Shown piece by piece: positions 17,060 to 25,686 of a DNA stretch of 52,656 nucleotides (its first letter is position 1; each line of letters begins with the position of its first letter). The stretch spans positions 1 to 52,656 of the forward strand of contig JADLEQ010000069.1 of NCBI GenBank assembly GCA_020846005.1, read 5' to 3'. The stretch comes from Polyangiaceae bacterium. Its GTDB lineage: Bacteria; Myxococcota_A; Polyangia; Polyangiales; Polyangiaceae. Under the pieces are notes generated by a model, which was given only the letters and a program-made list of their open reading frames with translations, did no database searches and had not been told where the DNA came from. The translations under genes were made by a program, and so were the position numbers.

Positions 17060-17677
17060 ATGCTCGACGCCCCGACGCCCGACGAGGAGCTCATCCGGCA
17101 GGCCAAACAGGCGCTCCGGGCGCGAATGCGCGCGCTCCGAGCGGCGCTGCCGGCCTCCTCGCTCGCCGCCCGCTCCGAGCGGATCGTGGCGACGCTGCTC
17201 GGGCTGCGCGAGGTGGAGGGCGCGCGTGCGCTGGCGGTCTTCCAAGCCATCCCGCGCAAGCACGAGATCCAGCTCTCGGGACTCGACGCGGAGCTGCGGC
17301 GCAGGGGCAAGCTCGTCTACTACCCCTTCATGGACCCCACCACGGACGGCTACCGCACCGGCTTCCGCCGGGTGGACGACCCCGCGACGCTCGCCGAGCG
17401 CGGCCGGGGCTTCCCAGAGCCGCAGCGCGACGCTCCCGAGGCGCGCCGAGGGGAGCTCGATGTGGTGGTCGTCCCTGCGCTCGCGCTGTCGGTCGCCGGG
17501 CAACGCATCGGGTGGGGCGCCGGGTGGTACGACGCCACGCTGCCGGACGTGCGTCCGCCCGCGCTCGCCATCGGCGTCGCGCTCGACTTCCAGCTCCTCG
17601 GCGAGCTGCCCTCGACGCCGCGGGACGTGCCGGTGGACTACGTCGTGACGGACGCGCGTGCGTCTCGCGTGGGATAG
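17060..17677 (+). CDS. 5-formyltetrahydrofolate cyclo-ligase family protein
   Basis: A 205-residue cytoplasmic protein. It matches the family that converts 5-formyl-THF to 5,10-methenyl-THF with ATP: an N-terminal KQALRARMRALRAAL helix, YYPFMDPTTDGY-type substrate loop, DVVVVPALALSVAGQRIGWGAGWYD (the P-G-x-x-F-D-x-x-G-x-R-x-G-x-G-x-G-x-Y-D signature in variant form) and the C-terminal VPVDYVVTD. The canonical Phe-Asp of the signature is replaced (ALALSVAGQRIGWGAGWYD), though the glycine-rich end is kept. The ATG at 17060 is preferred over 17042 because TAGCCT lies 8 nt before it and homology starts there. It is monocistronic, ending 23 bp from the convergent Fur gene. Confidence 0.85.
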   Translation: MLDAPTPDEELIRQAKQALRARMRALRAALPASSLAARSERIVATLLGLREVEGARALAVFQAIPRKHEIQLSGLDAELRRRGKLVYYPFMDPTTDGYRTGFRRVDDPATLAERGRGFPEPQRDAPEARRGELDVVVVPALALSVAGQRIGWGAGWYDATLPDVRPPALAIGVALDFQLLGELPSTPRDVPVDYVVTDARASRVG

Positions 17678-17700
17678 CGCGCCACCGGGCCCGCCGCAGC

Positions 17701-18204
17701 TCAGCGGCGGGAACGCTTGCCCGCGGCGCGCTCGGCCCGGCACCTCGCGCAGGTGCCGTAGAGCTCGTGCTTGTGGTGTCTCACCTCGAACCCGTGGCGC
17801 GCCGCGAGCTGCGCCTGGATCTCCTCGATGGCGGGCTCCTCGAACTCGATGATGGTGTCGCACTCGAGACAGATGAGATGATCGTGGTGCGCGTCGTCAT
17901 CTGCGAGCTCGTAGCGGGTGAAGCCGTCCCCGAACCGGCGCTCGTGCGCGATGCCGCCCTGCGCGAGCATCTTCATCGTCCGATACACCGTGGCGTAGCC
18001 GATCCGCGGATCGACGCCGCGCACCACGCGGAGGAGCTGATCGATCGTGACGTGCTCGGGCGCCTCGAAGAACTTCTCGATGATCAGCCGGCGCTGACCC
18101 GTCGAGCGGAGCCCCTGGCGCGCCATGTGCTGCTCGACCGCCTTGCGCAGCCGGGCTCGATCCGGCTCGCGGACGACGCCTTCCACGGAAGCCCCGTGAC
18201 TCAC
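17701..18204 (-). CDS. Fur family transcriptional regulator
   Basis: A 167-residue DNA-binding regulator of the Fur/PerR/Zur superfamily. The winged-helix part contains GLRSTGQRRLIIEKFF and the recognition region DPRIGYATVYRTMKML. The dimer domain has the metal site FTRYELADDDAHHDHLIC. Two CxxC pairs (CLEC and CARC) suit a structural zinc. Whether iron, zinc, manganese or peroxide is sensed cannot be told. GTG 18204 gives a 26-residue extension before Met27; either start is possible. It is the last gene of the minus operon, 31 bp after the ATPase-like gene, so it could regulate metal genes including that neighbour. Confidence 0.92.
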   Translation of the reverse strand: MSHGASVEGVVREPDRARLRKAVEQHMARQGLRSTGQRRLIIEKFFEAPEHVTIDQLLRVVRGVDPRIGYATVYRTMKMLAQGGIAHERRFGDGFTRYELADDDAHHDHLICLECDTIIEFEEPAIEEIQAQLAARHGFEVRHHKHELYGTCARCRAERAAGKRSRR

Positions 18205-18235
18205 CTGGCAGTCATCGGGCCGGCTGGGCCTCGGG

Positions 18236-20413
18236 TCAAGCCGCGGGGAGGGATCGACCGACGATTCGCACCCGCAGCAGCGCTGCGGCGCCGCCCAGGA
18301 TCCCGGCCACCGGACAGACCACGGGCGGCACCATCCCGAGCGCCGCGGTCAGGCCAGCGAGCGCGCTCGGAGCGAGCACGAGCCCGACGGCGACCAGCGC
18401 CTCGGCCCGCGCGCGACGGCTCACGGCGAGCGCCAGGGCGGCGTCGCGGACCTCGCCGGACGCCAGCGAGAGGCCGAAGTCCGAGCCACCTCCGCCCGCG
18501 GCGCCGAGCGCGACCGAGACGTCCGCGGCGGCCAGCGCGCCATCGTCCCTCGGGGTTCGCCCGACCACCGCGACGCGCGCGCCCGTCTCGGTGAAGTGCC
18601 GCACCACCTCCGCGCGATCGTGGAGCGGGACCTCGGCGCGGACGTGGTCGATGTCCAGCGCGCGGCCGACCGCCTCGCAGGTCTCCCGCGAGTCGCCGCC
18701 GACGAGCACGGGCTCGATGCCGGCGTCCAGTAGGTGACGGATCGCGGCCCGCGCGCCGGAACGGATCGCGTCCTGGAAGGAGAGGACGGCCGCGGGGTGG
18801 CCATCCACCGCGACGAGGATCACGGTGCGGCCGGCGGCCTCCGCCTCGCGGACCAGCGGCTCCGCGACGCCCGTCCCGACCGCCTGTCCGAGCAGCGTCG
18901 TCCGGCTCCCGACGGCGACCCGCCGCCCTCGGGCGTCCGTCGCGGTGACCCCGAAGCCGGGGAGCCGCTCGACGCCGCGCAGCAGCTCCGGGCGGATCCC
19001 GCGCGTGCGCGCCGCGCTCGTGAGCGCGGCGTCGAGCGGGTGGTCCGAGCCGAGCGCGGCGCCCGCCGCGAGCGCGAGCGCGTCGTCCGCGTCGTGGCGC
19101 CCGAGCCCGTGGACACCGACGAGATCTGGCTCCCCCGCGAGGAGCGTCCCGCGAGCCTGGATCATCGCCACCGTGACACGCGACGCGGCGTCGAACGCCT
19201 CGACGGATCGGTACGACACTCCCCGCGCCGCGAGCGCGAACACGGCGCCTCCGGTCAGCACCCCGACGGATCCAGCGACGCCGCTCGCGGCGAGCGCCGA
19301 CTGCACCCCGATCGCCGACAGCGCGAGCTCGGAGGGCTCGAGACCGGCGGCGTAGCCGACGAGCGCGCAGCCGCCCGCGATGAAGGGCGCGAGCGGCTCC
19401 GCGAAGAGCCGGGCTGCCCGCACGACCTCGGCGTGCACGTCGGCCCGCCGGAGCGGGTCGCAAGTGAGGCGGTACCACGCCCGATCGGGACCCGCGGCGG
19501 TGACGAGGAGGGTGAGTTCACCCTCGACGACGCGCGCCCCGGCCACGATCGGGTCCCCCGGAGCGCGCGCCTCCGTGACGGCCGCGCCGAGCCACGGGGC
19601 CACGATCGCGTCGCCGCGCGTCACTCGACCGTCGGCGAGGACCGTCTCCCCGACGGCGACGGTGATCTCCTCGCCCGGGCGCAGCCGCAGGGCCGGCACG
19701 GGCTCGCCGGAGGCGCCCTCGCGCCGAGCCCAGCCGCCGAGGGCGCGCTCGACCCGCTCGCGCCCCGCCACGAGCGCGCGCCGCTCGCGCCGGAGCGCCC
19801 ACGCCGCGGCCGCCGCGCAGCCCGTCACGACCGCGGCCAAGGTGAGCAGCGACTCGAGCGGCGATCCGCCGCTGACGCGCGCGACCCCCGCGCCGCCGGT
19901 CGCGAGCACCGGCGCGGCGAGGAGCGCGAGCGGGTGGGCGTCGCCTGCGTCGCGGGGCGCGAGCGCATACTCCGCCACCAGCGCGGCGAGCGCGACCGCC
20001 GCGATCACGAGCCGCGCCGTCGCGATCGCCGGAGCTCCGCCGGCCAACGCGAGCGCGAGCGACGCGAGGCACCCGGCCACGCACATCCCGAGGAGGAGCC
20101 CACCGAGCTCGGGCGCGGGCGCTGCGTGCGCCGGGTCGTCCGGGAGGGGACCGGCGGCGGGGAGCGCCGGGAGGGGAGGCGCCGGCGCGGACGGAGAGCG
20201 CGGCGCGGGCGCGAGCGGGGGCGCCTCGATGGGCGGGACGTAGCCCTCGCGGCACCCCGAGCTGCAGAAGTACCGAAACGTCCCCCCGTAGAGCGCCACT
20301 CTTGGCGCGCGCAGCGCGTCGACGGTCGCGCCGCACGTCGCGCAGCCGACTCGCTCGCCGCGCGGCCCCGCCGGCGCGGCGGCCAGCCGGGCGGCGGCGG
20401 GCGCCTCAGCCAT
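18236..20413 (-). CDS. P1B-type ATPase homologue lacking the catalytic Asp (probable pseudoenzyme)
   Basis: A 725-residue membrane protein with the domain order of heavy-metal P-type ATPases but with key motifs lost. An N-terminal YHS/TRASH-like metal ribbon has C24-x2-C27 and C50-x3-C54. Hydrophobic helices lie around residues 100-220 and 335-405, and at the C-terminus. The DKTGT phosphorylation motif is replaced by QARGT (residues 419-423) inside an otherwise recognisable IQARGTLLAGEP. HP is kept (GSDHPLDAAL), the GD..TA loop is kept (GGDSRETCEAVGRALDID), the GDGxNDAPAL hinge is degraded to GRTPRDDGALAAADV, TGES is not seen, and no CPC is present in the membrane helix. The frame is intact and codon use is normal, so it is not a decayed gene. 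ATP-driven transport is not possible by the known mechanism. A metal-sensing or scaffold role is inference. The start overlaps argF by 8 bp. Confidence 0.85.
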   Translation of the reverse strand: MAEAPAAARLAAAPAGPRGERVGCATCGATVDALRAPRVALYGGTFRYFCSSGCREGYVPPIEAPPLAPAPRSPSAPAPPLPALPAAGPLPDDPAHAAPAPELGGLLLGMCVAGCLASLALALAGGAPAIATARLVIAAVALAALVAEYALAPRDAGDAHPLALLAAPVLATGGAGVARVSGGSPLESLLTLAAVVTGCAAAAAWALRRERRALVAGRERVERALGGWARREGASGEPVPALRLRPGEEITVAVGETVLADGRVTRGDAIVAPWLGAAVTEARAPGDPIVAGARVVEGELTLLVTAAGPDRAWYRLTCDPLRRADVHAEVVRAARLFAEPLAPFIAGGCALVGYAAGLEPSELALSAIGVQSALAASGVAGSVGVLTGGAVFALAARGVSYRSVEAFDAASRVTVAMIQARGTLLAGEPDLVGVHGLGRHDADDALALAAGAALGSDHPLDAALTSAARTRGIRPELLRGVERLPGFGVTATDARGRRVAVGSRTTLLGQAVGTGVAEPLVREAEAAGRTVILVAVDGHPAAVLSFQDAIRSGARAAIRHLLDAGIEPVLVGGDSRETCEAVGRALDIDHVRAEVPLHDRAEVVRHFTETGARVAVVGRTPRDDGALAAADVSVALGAAGGGGSDFGLSLASGEVRDAALALAVSRRARAEALVAVGLVLAPSALAGLTAALGMVPPVVCPVAGILGGAAALLRVRIVGRSLPAA

Positions 20414-21323
20414 CCACGCCCAACGCCCAGACGAGCGCAGCCTTGGCGGTGTGCAGCCTGGCCTCGGCCTGATCCCACACCGCCGAGCGCGGGCCCTCGA
20501 GCACGTCCGCGTCGATCTCCTCGCCTCGATGCGCGGGCAAGCAGTGGAGGACGACCGCGTCCGCCGATGCGCGCGCGACCAGGCGAGAGGTGACCCGGAA
20601 TCCCTCGAACGCCGCCAGGCGCGCGGCCGCCTCGCCCTCCTGACCCATGCTCGTGAACACGTCGGTGCTCACCACGTCGGCGCCCGTGACGGCGCGCTCG
20701 GGATCCCGAACCACCTCGACGCGGCCGCCGCGCTCACGCGCGAGCTCGACGGCGCGGGCGTCCGGCTCGTACCCCTCGGGGCACGCGAGCACGAGCTCGA
20801 GCCCGAGCAGGCCCGCCGCCTCGATCCAAGACCAGGCCATGTTGTTGCCGTCGCCGATCCAGACGTACCTGAGCCCCTCGAGACGCCCGCGGATGCGGCG
20901 TATGGTCATGAGATCGGCGAGCAGCTGCATGGGGTGGCTGCGGTCGGTGAGCGCGTTGAGGACCGGCACCCCGCTCCAGCGCGCCATGTCGAGCAGCCGA
21001 TCCTCCCCGCCCGTTCGGAACGTGATCGCGTGCGCCATCCGCCCGAGCACCCGGGCGGTGTCCGCCACCGGTTCGCCGCGCGCCATCTGGGAGCCGGAGC
21101 TGGTGAGCACGAGCGGGTGCCCCCCGAGCTCGGCCACGGCGACCTCCAGGGACACCCGCGTCCGCGTGGAGGCCTTCTCGAACACGAGGGCGATCGTCTT
21201 GCCCGCGAGAGGGCGCGCCGCCGCGGGCGCACCGCGCGTCTCGAGCCAGCGGTCGCTCGCGTCGAGCAGCCGGACGAGGCCCTCACGGCCCAGATCGGCC
21301 AAGCCGAGCAGGTGGCGCGTCAC
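20406..21323 (-). CDS. argF: Ornithine carbamoyltransferase
   Basis: A 305-residue cytosolic enzyme making citrulline from ornithine and carbamoyl phosphate in arginine biosynthesis. It has the carbamoyl-phosphate motif STRTR at residues 52-56, the HPMQLLADLMTI segment that binds carbamoyl phosphate, DGNNMAWSWIEAAGLLG, and the ornithine-site HCLPAHRGEE near residue 265. The length is normal. The GTG start overlaps the ArgD stop (GTGA). Downstream, its last 8 bases overlap the start of the ATPase-like gene. Carbamoyl-phosphate and argininosuccinate genes are not in the window. All active-site residues look intact. Confidence 0.95.
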   Translation of the reverse strand: MTRHLLGLADLGREGLVRLLDASDRWLETRGAPAAARPLAGKTIALVFEKASTRTRVSLEVAVAELGGHPLVLTSSGSQMARGEPVADTARVLGRMAHAITFRTGGEDRLLDMARWSGVPVLNALTDRSHPMQLLADLMTIRRIRGRLEGLRYVWIGDGNNMAWSWIEAAGLLGLELVLACPEGYEPDARAVELARERGGRVEVVRDPERAVTGADVVSTDVFTSMGQEGEAAARLAAFEGFRVTSRLVARASADAVVLHCLPAHRGEEIDADVLEGPRSAVWDQAEARLHTAKAALVWALGVDG

Positions 21324-23434
21324 GGCAGCCCCCGGAGCACGCGCTCGACCACCTCGACACCCTCGTCGAGCTCGTCGCGCGTGACGGTGAGGGCCGGCGA
21401 GAAGCGGAGCCCCTGCCCGCCAGCGATCGTGAGCAGCACGCCGGCCTCCCGCACGCGCTCGAGGACGCCGCGCGCGTCCACGTCACGCGCGAGCACCAGC
21501 GCCTGCAGGAGTCCGCGACCGCGCGCCTGCTCCACCCGCCCTGGCGCCGAGGCCGCGACGGCGGCCAGGCGCTGCGCGAGGTGCTCGCCGAGCGACCGCA
21601 CGCGCTCGAGGAGCGAGTCCTCCTCCAGCGCGTCCAGCACCGCGAGCGCCGCGGCGCTCGCGAGCGGCCCGCCGCCGAAGGTCGAGCCGTGGGTGCCCGG
21701 CGGCAGCGCGGCGGCGAGCGCCTCGCGACAGACCACCGCGCCGATGGGTACCCCTCCCCCGAGCCCTTTCGCGAGCGCCACGGCGTCCGCCAACACGCCC
21801 TCCTGTTGCACGGCGAGGAACGTCCCGGTGCGGCCCACGCCCGTCTGCACCTCATCCGCGAAGAGCAGCGCGCCGTGCGCGTCTGCGATCCGACGGAGCG
21901 CGGCGAGGAAGCCGAGGGGGGCCGGGCGGACGCCCCCCTCTCCCTGGATCGGCTCCACCAGGATGGCGGCCACGTCGGGCCCCATCGCGCGCTCCACCGC
22001 CGCCTCGTCGCCGTACGGGACGTGTCGCGCGCCCGGGAGATCACCGAACCCCTCCTGGTACTTGGGCTGCCCGGTGACGGCGAGCGCCCCGAGCGTCCGG
22101 CCGTGGAACGACTCGTCGAACGCGAGCACCACCCGGCGCGCCGGCTCGCCACGCGAGTGGAAGTGTCGCCGCGCCAGCTTGAGCAGCGCCTCGATGGCCT
22201 CCGTCCCCGAGTTGCAGAAGAACGCACGGTCCATCCCCGAGGCGGCCGTCAGCCGGGCGGCGAGGCGGAGGTTCGGCTCGTTGAAGAAATAGTTCGAGGT
22301 GTGGACGAGTCGGGCCGCCTGCTCGCTCAGCGCGCGCACCAGGCGCGGGTGCGCGTGCCCGAGGGAGCTCACGGCGATCCCGGCACACAGATCCAGATAA
22401 CACCGCCCCGCGGCGTCCCAGACGCGGCTGCCCTCCCCGCGCACGAGGACGAGGGGCGGCTGCCGGTAGTTCGGATAGAGGTGCTCCGACGCGAGCGCGA
22501 GCAGGGCGGGCTGGGGATCGTCCGCGGTCGGGAGTCGAGCGGCGTTCGACATGGGGGCGCCAGCGTACGAGGCAGGGCGCGGATCGTCCACCAGCGAGCG
22601 GCGGGAGCCGCGGGCGGCGAGGAGCGCGCGCGCGATCTCGACGAAACCGGCGGCCCGAGGCGCCCGCGCGAGGTACCGGGGCGGGAGGGTGAGGTCGCCG
22701 CGGAGGTTTGCGACGCCGAACGTCAGCGCGAACGCCGCGAACGCCGCCGCGTCGTTGCCGCTGTCGCCTACGTACGCCCAGCGGGCGCGCGCGGCCGCTG
22801 GGTCGAGCCCGCGCAGGCGGGCGAGCGCCCAGAGCGCCCCGGTCGCCTTGTCGGCGCCGTCCAGGGTAACGTGCAAGTGGAGGCTCGAGGTGGTCGTGCG
22901 CGCCCCGAGCGCGCGCGCCGTCCGCCTCGCCGCGACGACCAAGGCCTCGGGGGCCCGCAGGCGCTCCCCCACGTCGAACGTGTGGTCCGTGAGGCGGAGC
23001 GGCGTGTCGTCGGCGTCGCGGAGCTCCGGGTGCCGCGCCCTGAGCTGGGCCACGAGGTCGGCGAGCCTCCGGCGACGCTCGGGGCGCGCCCCGCCCCCCG
23101 GGTCGAGGAGCTCGACGTGCTCACCCCTCCGGGCGTGGACGATGGCGCCGTTCTCGCTCACGACGGCGAGCACGGGCCACTGGCGCGCCAGCGGATCGCC
23201 CCACCCCGCGGGCCGCCCGGTGACGACGCCGAGCGCGAGCCCCGCCCCCGCGAGGTCGTGGAGGACGCGGTAGGCGTCGGGCGCGAGCCGCCCGTGATCG
23301 AGGAAGGTGTCGTCGAGATCGAACAGCAGACCGTCGATCGCGCGCGCCTCGCCCGGCTCGAGGGAGTCGAGCGAGAGGAGCCGTCCTCGGCTGGCTCGTC
23401 CCGGCGAGCCACGCGGGCCGGTGGCCCCCGTCAC
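21320..23434 (-). CDS. argD: HAD-family phosphatase domain fused in frame to acetylornithine aminotransferase
   Basis: A single open frame of 704 codons. Residues about 1-290 are a HAD-IIB-type hydrolase: LLFDLDDTFLDHG (motif I D-x-D-x-T), GVVTGRPAGWG (motif II), DKATGALWAL (Lys, motif III), YVGDSGNDAAAF (motif IV). With no stop codon the frame runs on into MSNAARLP, the usual start of class III aminotransferases, then FCNSGTEAIEALLKLARR, FHGRTLGALAVTGQPKYQ, LFADEVQTGVGRTG, and the PLP lysine in ALAKGLGGG. The internal ATG at 22552 has TACGCT 9 nt upstream (22562-22567), so a separate 410-residue ArgD may also be made. The GTG at 23434 overlaps the RlmI stop. ArgD converts N-acetylornithine and 2-oxoglutarate to N-acetylglutamate semialdehyde and glutamate. 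Confidence 0.88.
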   Translation of the reverse strand: MTGATGPRGSPGRASRGRLLSLDSLEPGEARAIDGLLFDLDDTFLDHGRLAPDAYRVLHDLAGAGLALGVVTGRPAGWGDPLARQWPVLAVVSENGAIVHARRGEHVELLDPGGGARPERRRRLADLVAQLRARHPELRDADDTPLRLTDHTFDVGERLRAPEALVVAARRTARALGARTTTSSLHLHVTLDGADKATGALWALARLRGLDPAAARARWAYVGDSGNDAAAFAAFALTFGVANLRGDLTLPPRYLARAPRAAGFVEIARALLAARGSRRSLVDDPRPASYAGAPMSNAARLPTADDPQPALLALASEHLYPNYRQPPLVLVRGEGSRVWDAAGRCYLDLCAGIAVSSLGHAHPRLVRALSEQAARLVHTSNYFFNEPNLRLAARLTAASGMDRAFFCNSGTEAIEALLKLARRHFHSRGEPARRVVLAFDESFHGRTLGALAVTGQPKYQEGFGDLPGARHVPYGDEAAVERAMGPDVAAILVEPIQGEGGVRPAPLGFLAALRRIADAHGALLFADEVQTGVGRTGTFLAVQQEGVLADAVALAKGLGGGVPIGAVVCREALAAALPPGTHGSTFGGGPLASAAALAVLDALEEDSLLERVRSLGEHLAQRLAAVAASAPGRVEQARGRGLLQALVLARDVDARGVLERVREAGVLLTIAGGQGLRFSPALTVTRDELDEGVEVVERVLRGLP
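22553..22567 (-). promoter_or_regulatory. Possible internal -10 box for a separate ArgD
   Basis: On the minus strand TACGCT (22567-22562) stands 9 nt before the internal ATG at 22552, inside the HAD-ArgD frame. It is the same layout as the boxes in front of independent genes here. It would give a leaderless transcript for ArgD alone. Confidence 0.4.
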
Positions 23435-24621
23435 GGCGGCTCGATCCGCGCCACGACCGAGGAGAGATAGAGCCCCTCGGGGAACGCCGCCGGCACCGGG
23501 TGATCCGGCCCCTGGAAGGCTCGCTCCAGGACGACCGCGCGACGCCCCACCTCGCGCGCTCCAAGCGCCAGCGAGCGGACGAGCAGGTCCATCGAGACCG
23601 CCGCCGAGCACGAGCTCAGCACGACGAGCCCGCCCCCTCGCGCAGCGCGACACGCACCCTCGGACAGCCGGCGCATCACCGACGCGGCCCGATCGCGCGA
23701 CGCGCGGCTGGGCGCGAGCTTGGGCGGATCGACGAGCACCAGATCGAAGCCCCCCTGCCGCCCCGCGCGCGCGAGCGCCTCGTGGGCGTCCTCGCAGTCG
23801 AAGCGGACCTTGCCCGCGAGGCCGTTCGGCCCGAGCTGCTCCGCGGCCACCTCGATCGCCGCGGGCGACGAGTCGACGGCGACCACCTCCATCGCGCCTC
23901 CTCGCGCCGCGGCCAGGGAGAACGAGCCGGTGAAGCAGTGGACGTCGAGCACCCGGCGCCCGCGCGCCAGCGCCTCCACGCGAGCGCGGAGCTCGCGCTG
24001 ATCGAGGTAGTGGCCCGTCTTCTGCGCGATGGCGAGCGGGACGCGGAAGCCGAACCCCCGCTCGCGGAATTCGAGCGCCTGCAACGACTCGTCCCCCCGC
24101 ACGACCCCGCGCGCCGGCTCGAACCGCTCGAGGCGCGCCGCCGTCGGGCTCGTTCGGTCGACGATCGCCCGCGGGCGCAGCGCTCGCTCCAGCACGTCGA
24201 AGATCTCGCGCTCCCGGAGCTTCATCCCGAGGGTCGCGAGCTGCACGCAGAGCACGTCGCCGTAGCGATCGACGACCAGTCCGGGCAGGTCGTCCCCCTC
24301 GGCGTGCACCACACGGTACGCGCTGGTGTCGGCGCTCGGCAGGCCGAGCTCGGCGCGGTGCGCGACCGCCGCCTCGACCCGGCGCGCCACGAGCCCCGGG
24401 TCGATCGGCTCCGCGCCGCGCGAGAGCAGGCGCACCGGGATCGCCGAGCCCGGCGAGTAGTACCCGCGCCCGAGCACGTTGCCGCGCGCGTCGCGCACCT
24501 CGACCTCGTCGCCGGGAGAGGCGCCGCCCTCCACCCGCTCGACCGCCTGCGCGTACACCCAGGGGTGCCCGGCCCACAGCGGCCGGACGTGACCGGCGCG
24601 GATCACTACGCGCCCGGTCAA
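23431..24621 (-). CDS. RlmI-type class I SAM-dependent rRNA methyltransferase
   Basis: A 396-residue protein of the RlmI/YccW family, which methylates cytosine in 23S rRNA. The N-terminal PUA-like domain begins GHVRPLWAGHPWVYAQAV and includes GNVLGRGYYSPGSAIPVRLLS. The central part has GDDLPGLVVDRYGD. The Rossmann domain shows VLDVHCFTGSFSLAAA (motif I), EVVAVDSSPAAI, and the catalytic DPPKLAPS. It ends with HPVPAAFPEGLYL. No ATG fits the N-terminus. TTG 24621 is used, and GTG 24606 is an alternative. It is first in the five-gene operon leading into argD. The length matches the family. Confidence 0.88.
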   Translation of the reverse strand: MTGRVVIRAGHVRPLWAGHPWVYAQAVERVEGGASPGDEVEVRDARGNVLGRGYYSPGSAIPVRLLSRGAEPIDPGLVARRVEAAVAHRAELGLPSADTSAYRVVHAEGDDLPGLVVDRYGDVLCVQLATLGMKLREREIFDVLERALRPRAIVDRTSPTAARLERFEPARGVVRGDESLQALEFRERGFGFRVPLAIAQKTGHYLDQRELRARVEALARGRRVLDVHCFTGSFSLAAARGGAMEVVAVDSSPAAIEVAAEQLGPNGLAGKVRFDCEDAHEALARAGRQGGFDLVLVDPPKLAPSRASRDRAASVMRRLSEGACRAARGGGLVVLSSCSAAVSMDLLVRSLALGAREVGRRAVVLERAFQGPDHPVPAAFPEGLYLSSVVARIEPP

Positions 24622-24749
24622 GGTGACGCCCCGCGGTCGAGCGAGTCGTGGAACACACGCGGCGCGTAGGCCCGCCCCGCGCCGGCGTGAAGAGCGCCGC
24701 GGCCGCGGCGGGGGGCCCGCGCGCGGCTGGCCCGTGGCCGCGACATTGC

Positions 24750-24755
24750 TAGGCT
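24750..24755 (+). promoter_or_regulatory. -10 box, leaderless layout
   Basis: TAGGCT lies exactly 8 nt before the GTG at 24764, where a signal peptide starts. It is the only such hexamer near the start. The frame upstream of it is Arg/Gly-rich non-coding-like sequence. Confidence 0.5.
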
Positions 24756-24763
24756 CCGGGCTC

Positions 24764-25645
24764 GTGCACGCGCGGCTCCGCTTCAGCTCCGCCCTCCTCG
24801 GCGCCACCTGCGCGGCGATCGGATCGCGCGCCGCGCTGGCGCAGCCCGAGGCGCCGGAGGCGGCGCGCGCGGAGCCCACGGAGTCCGCAGACTCCGCGGA
24901 CGGTGCGGCCGAGGAGCCGCCAGATGCCTGCCCGCCCGGCGGATGGTACTGCGAGGACGACGCCGAGCCCGCCGGCGAGGCGGACGGCACGCCCGCCTCA
25001 CCCGAGGCGGGCGCGGACGAGCCGCCTGCGATCGTGGTGGCGCGAGGGGAGCACGCGCCCGCGCCCGCGCGCCGCCGGCGGCCGCCTCGTTGGGGGATAC
25101 ACGCCCGCGTCCAAGGCGTGGTCCTGGGCGGCGGCGGTGACGGCGGCGGCGACGGCCCCCACCCAGACGCCGGCATGGCGGGCTTCGGCGCCAGCTTCCG
25201 CTACCGGGCGCTGCCCGAGCTCGCGCTCGACGCGGGCCTCGACTTCTTCCGCGGCGTCGATTTCGACGGGTGGGCGCGTGCCGAGACCGCGGCCACCGGG
25301 AGCCTGGTGCTCTACGCCAACCCGCGTGATCCGGCTCAGATCTACCTGATCGGCGGGCTCGGCTTCTCCGGCGCGGTGGTCGACAAGCCCGCGCTGCAGT
25401 GGGACCCGGCGGACGGCGAGCGCGGCGACACGCAGTACTCGTACTTCGGCGGCCACCTCGGGATGGGGCTCGAGCTGCGCCTGTCGCGGCGCACGGGCTT
25501 CACCGTCGACCTCCTCGGGTTCCTACGGTCGCGGACGGACGTGGAGGGCGCCGGAGACTACGAGTACGTCGACTCCGTGACCGGCCGCCGCACGAACTCC
25601 TCGGGGGCGGGGCTCGTGCGCTTCGGGCTGCTCTTCTCCTGGTGA
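24764..25645 (+). CDS. Putative outer-membrane beta-barrel protein with acidic linker
   Basis: A 293-residue exported protein. The signal peptide (ending in RAALA) is followed by a Glu/Ala/Asp-rich linker of about 80 residues with a CPPGGWYCEDD cysteine pair, then a basic patch and a beta-rich Gly/aromatic domain (FGASFRYRALPELALDAGLDFFRG, YLIGGLGFSGAVVDK, YFGGHLGMGLELRL). It ends in GLVRFGLLFSW, a barrel-like C-terminus. It resembles small myxobacterial porin-like proteins, and no specific family is claimed. The frame is open upstream, but GTG 24764 begins the signal peptide and has TAGGCT 8 nt before it. A strong hairpin follows at 25687..25730. Confidence 0.72.
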   Translation: MHARLRFSSALLGATCAAIGSRAALAQPEAPEAARAEPTESADSADGAAEEPPDACPPGGWYCEDDAEPAGEADGTPASPEAGADEPPAIVVARGEHAPAPARRRRPPRWGIHARVQGVVLGGGGDGGGDGPHPDAGMAGFGASFRYRALPELALDAGLDFFRGVDFDGWARAETAATGSLVLYANPRDPAQIYLIGGLGFSGAVVDKPALQWDPADGERGDTQYSYFGGHLGMGLELRLSRRTGFTVDLLGFLRSRTDVEGAGDYEYVDSVTGRRTNSSGAGLVRFGLLFSW

Positions 25646-25686
25646 GCGCGGCCAGGTCCCCGGCCGCTGGTCGCCGCCCGAAATGA

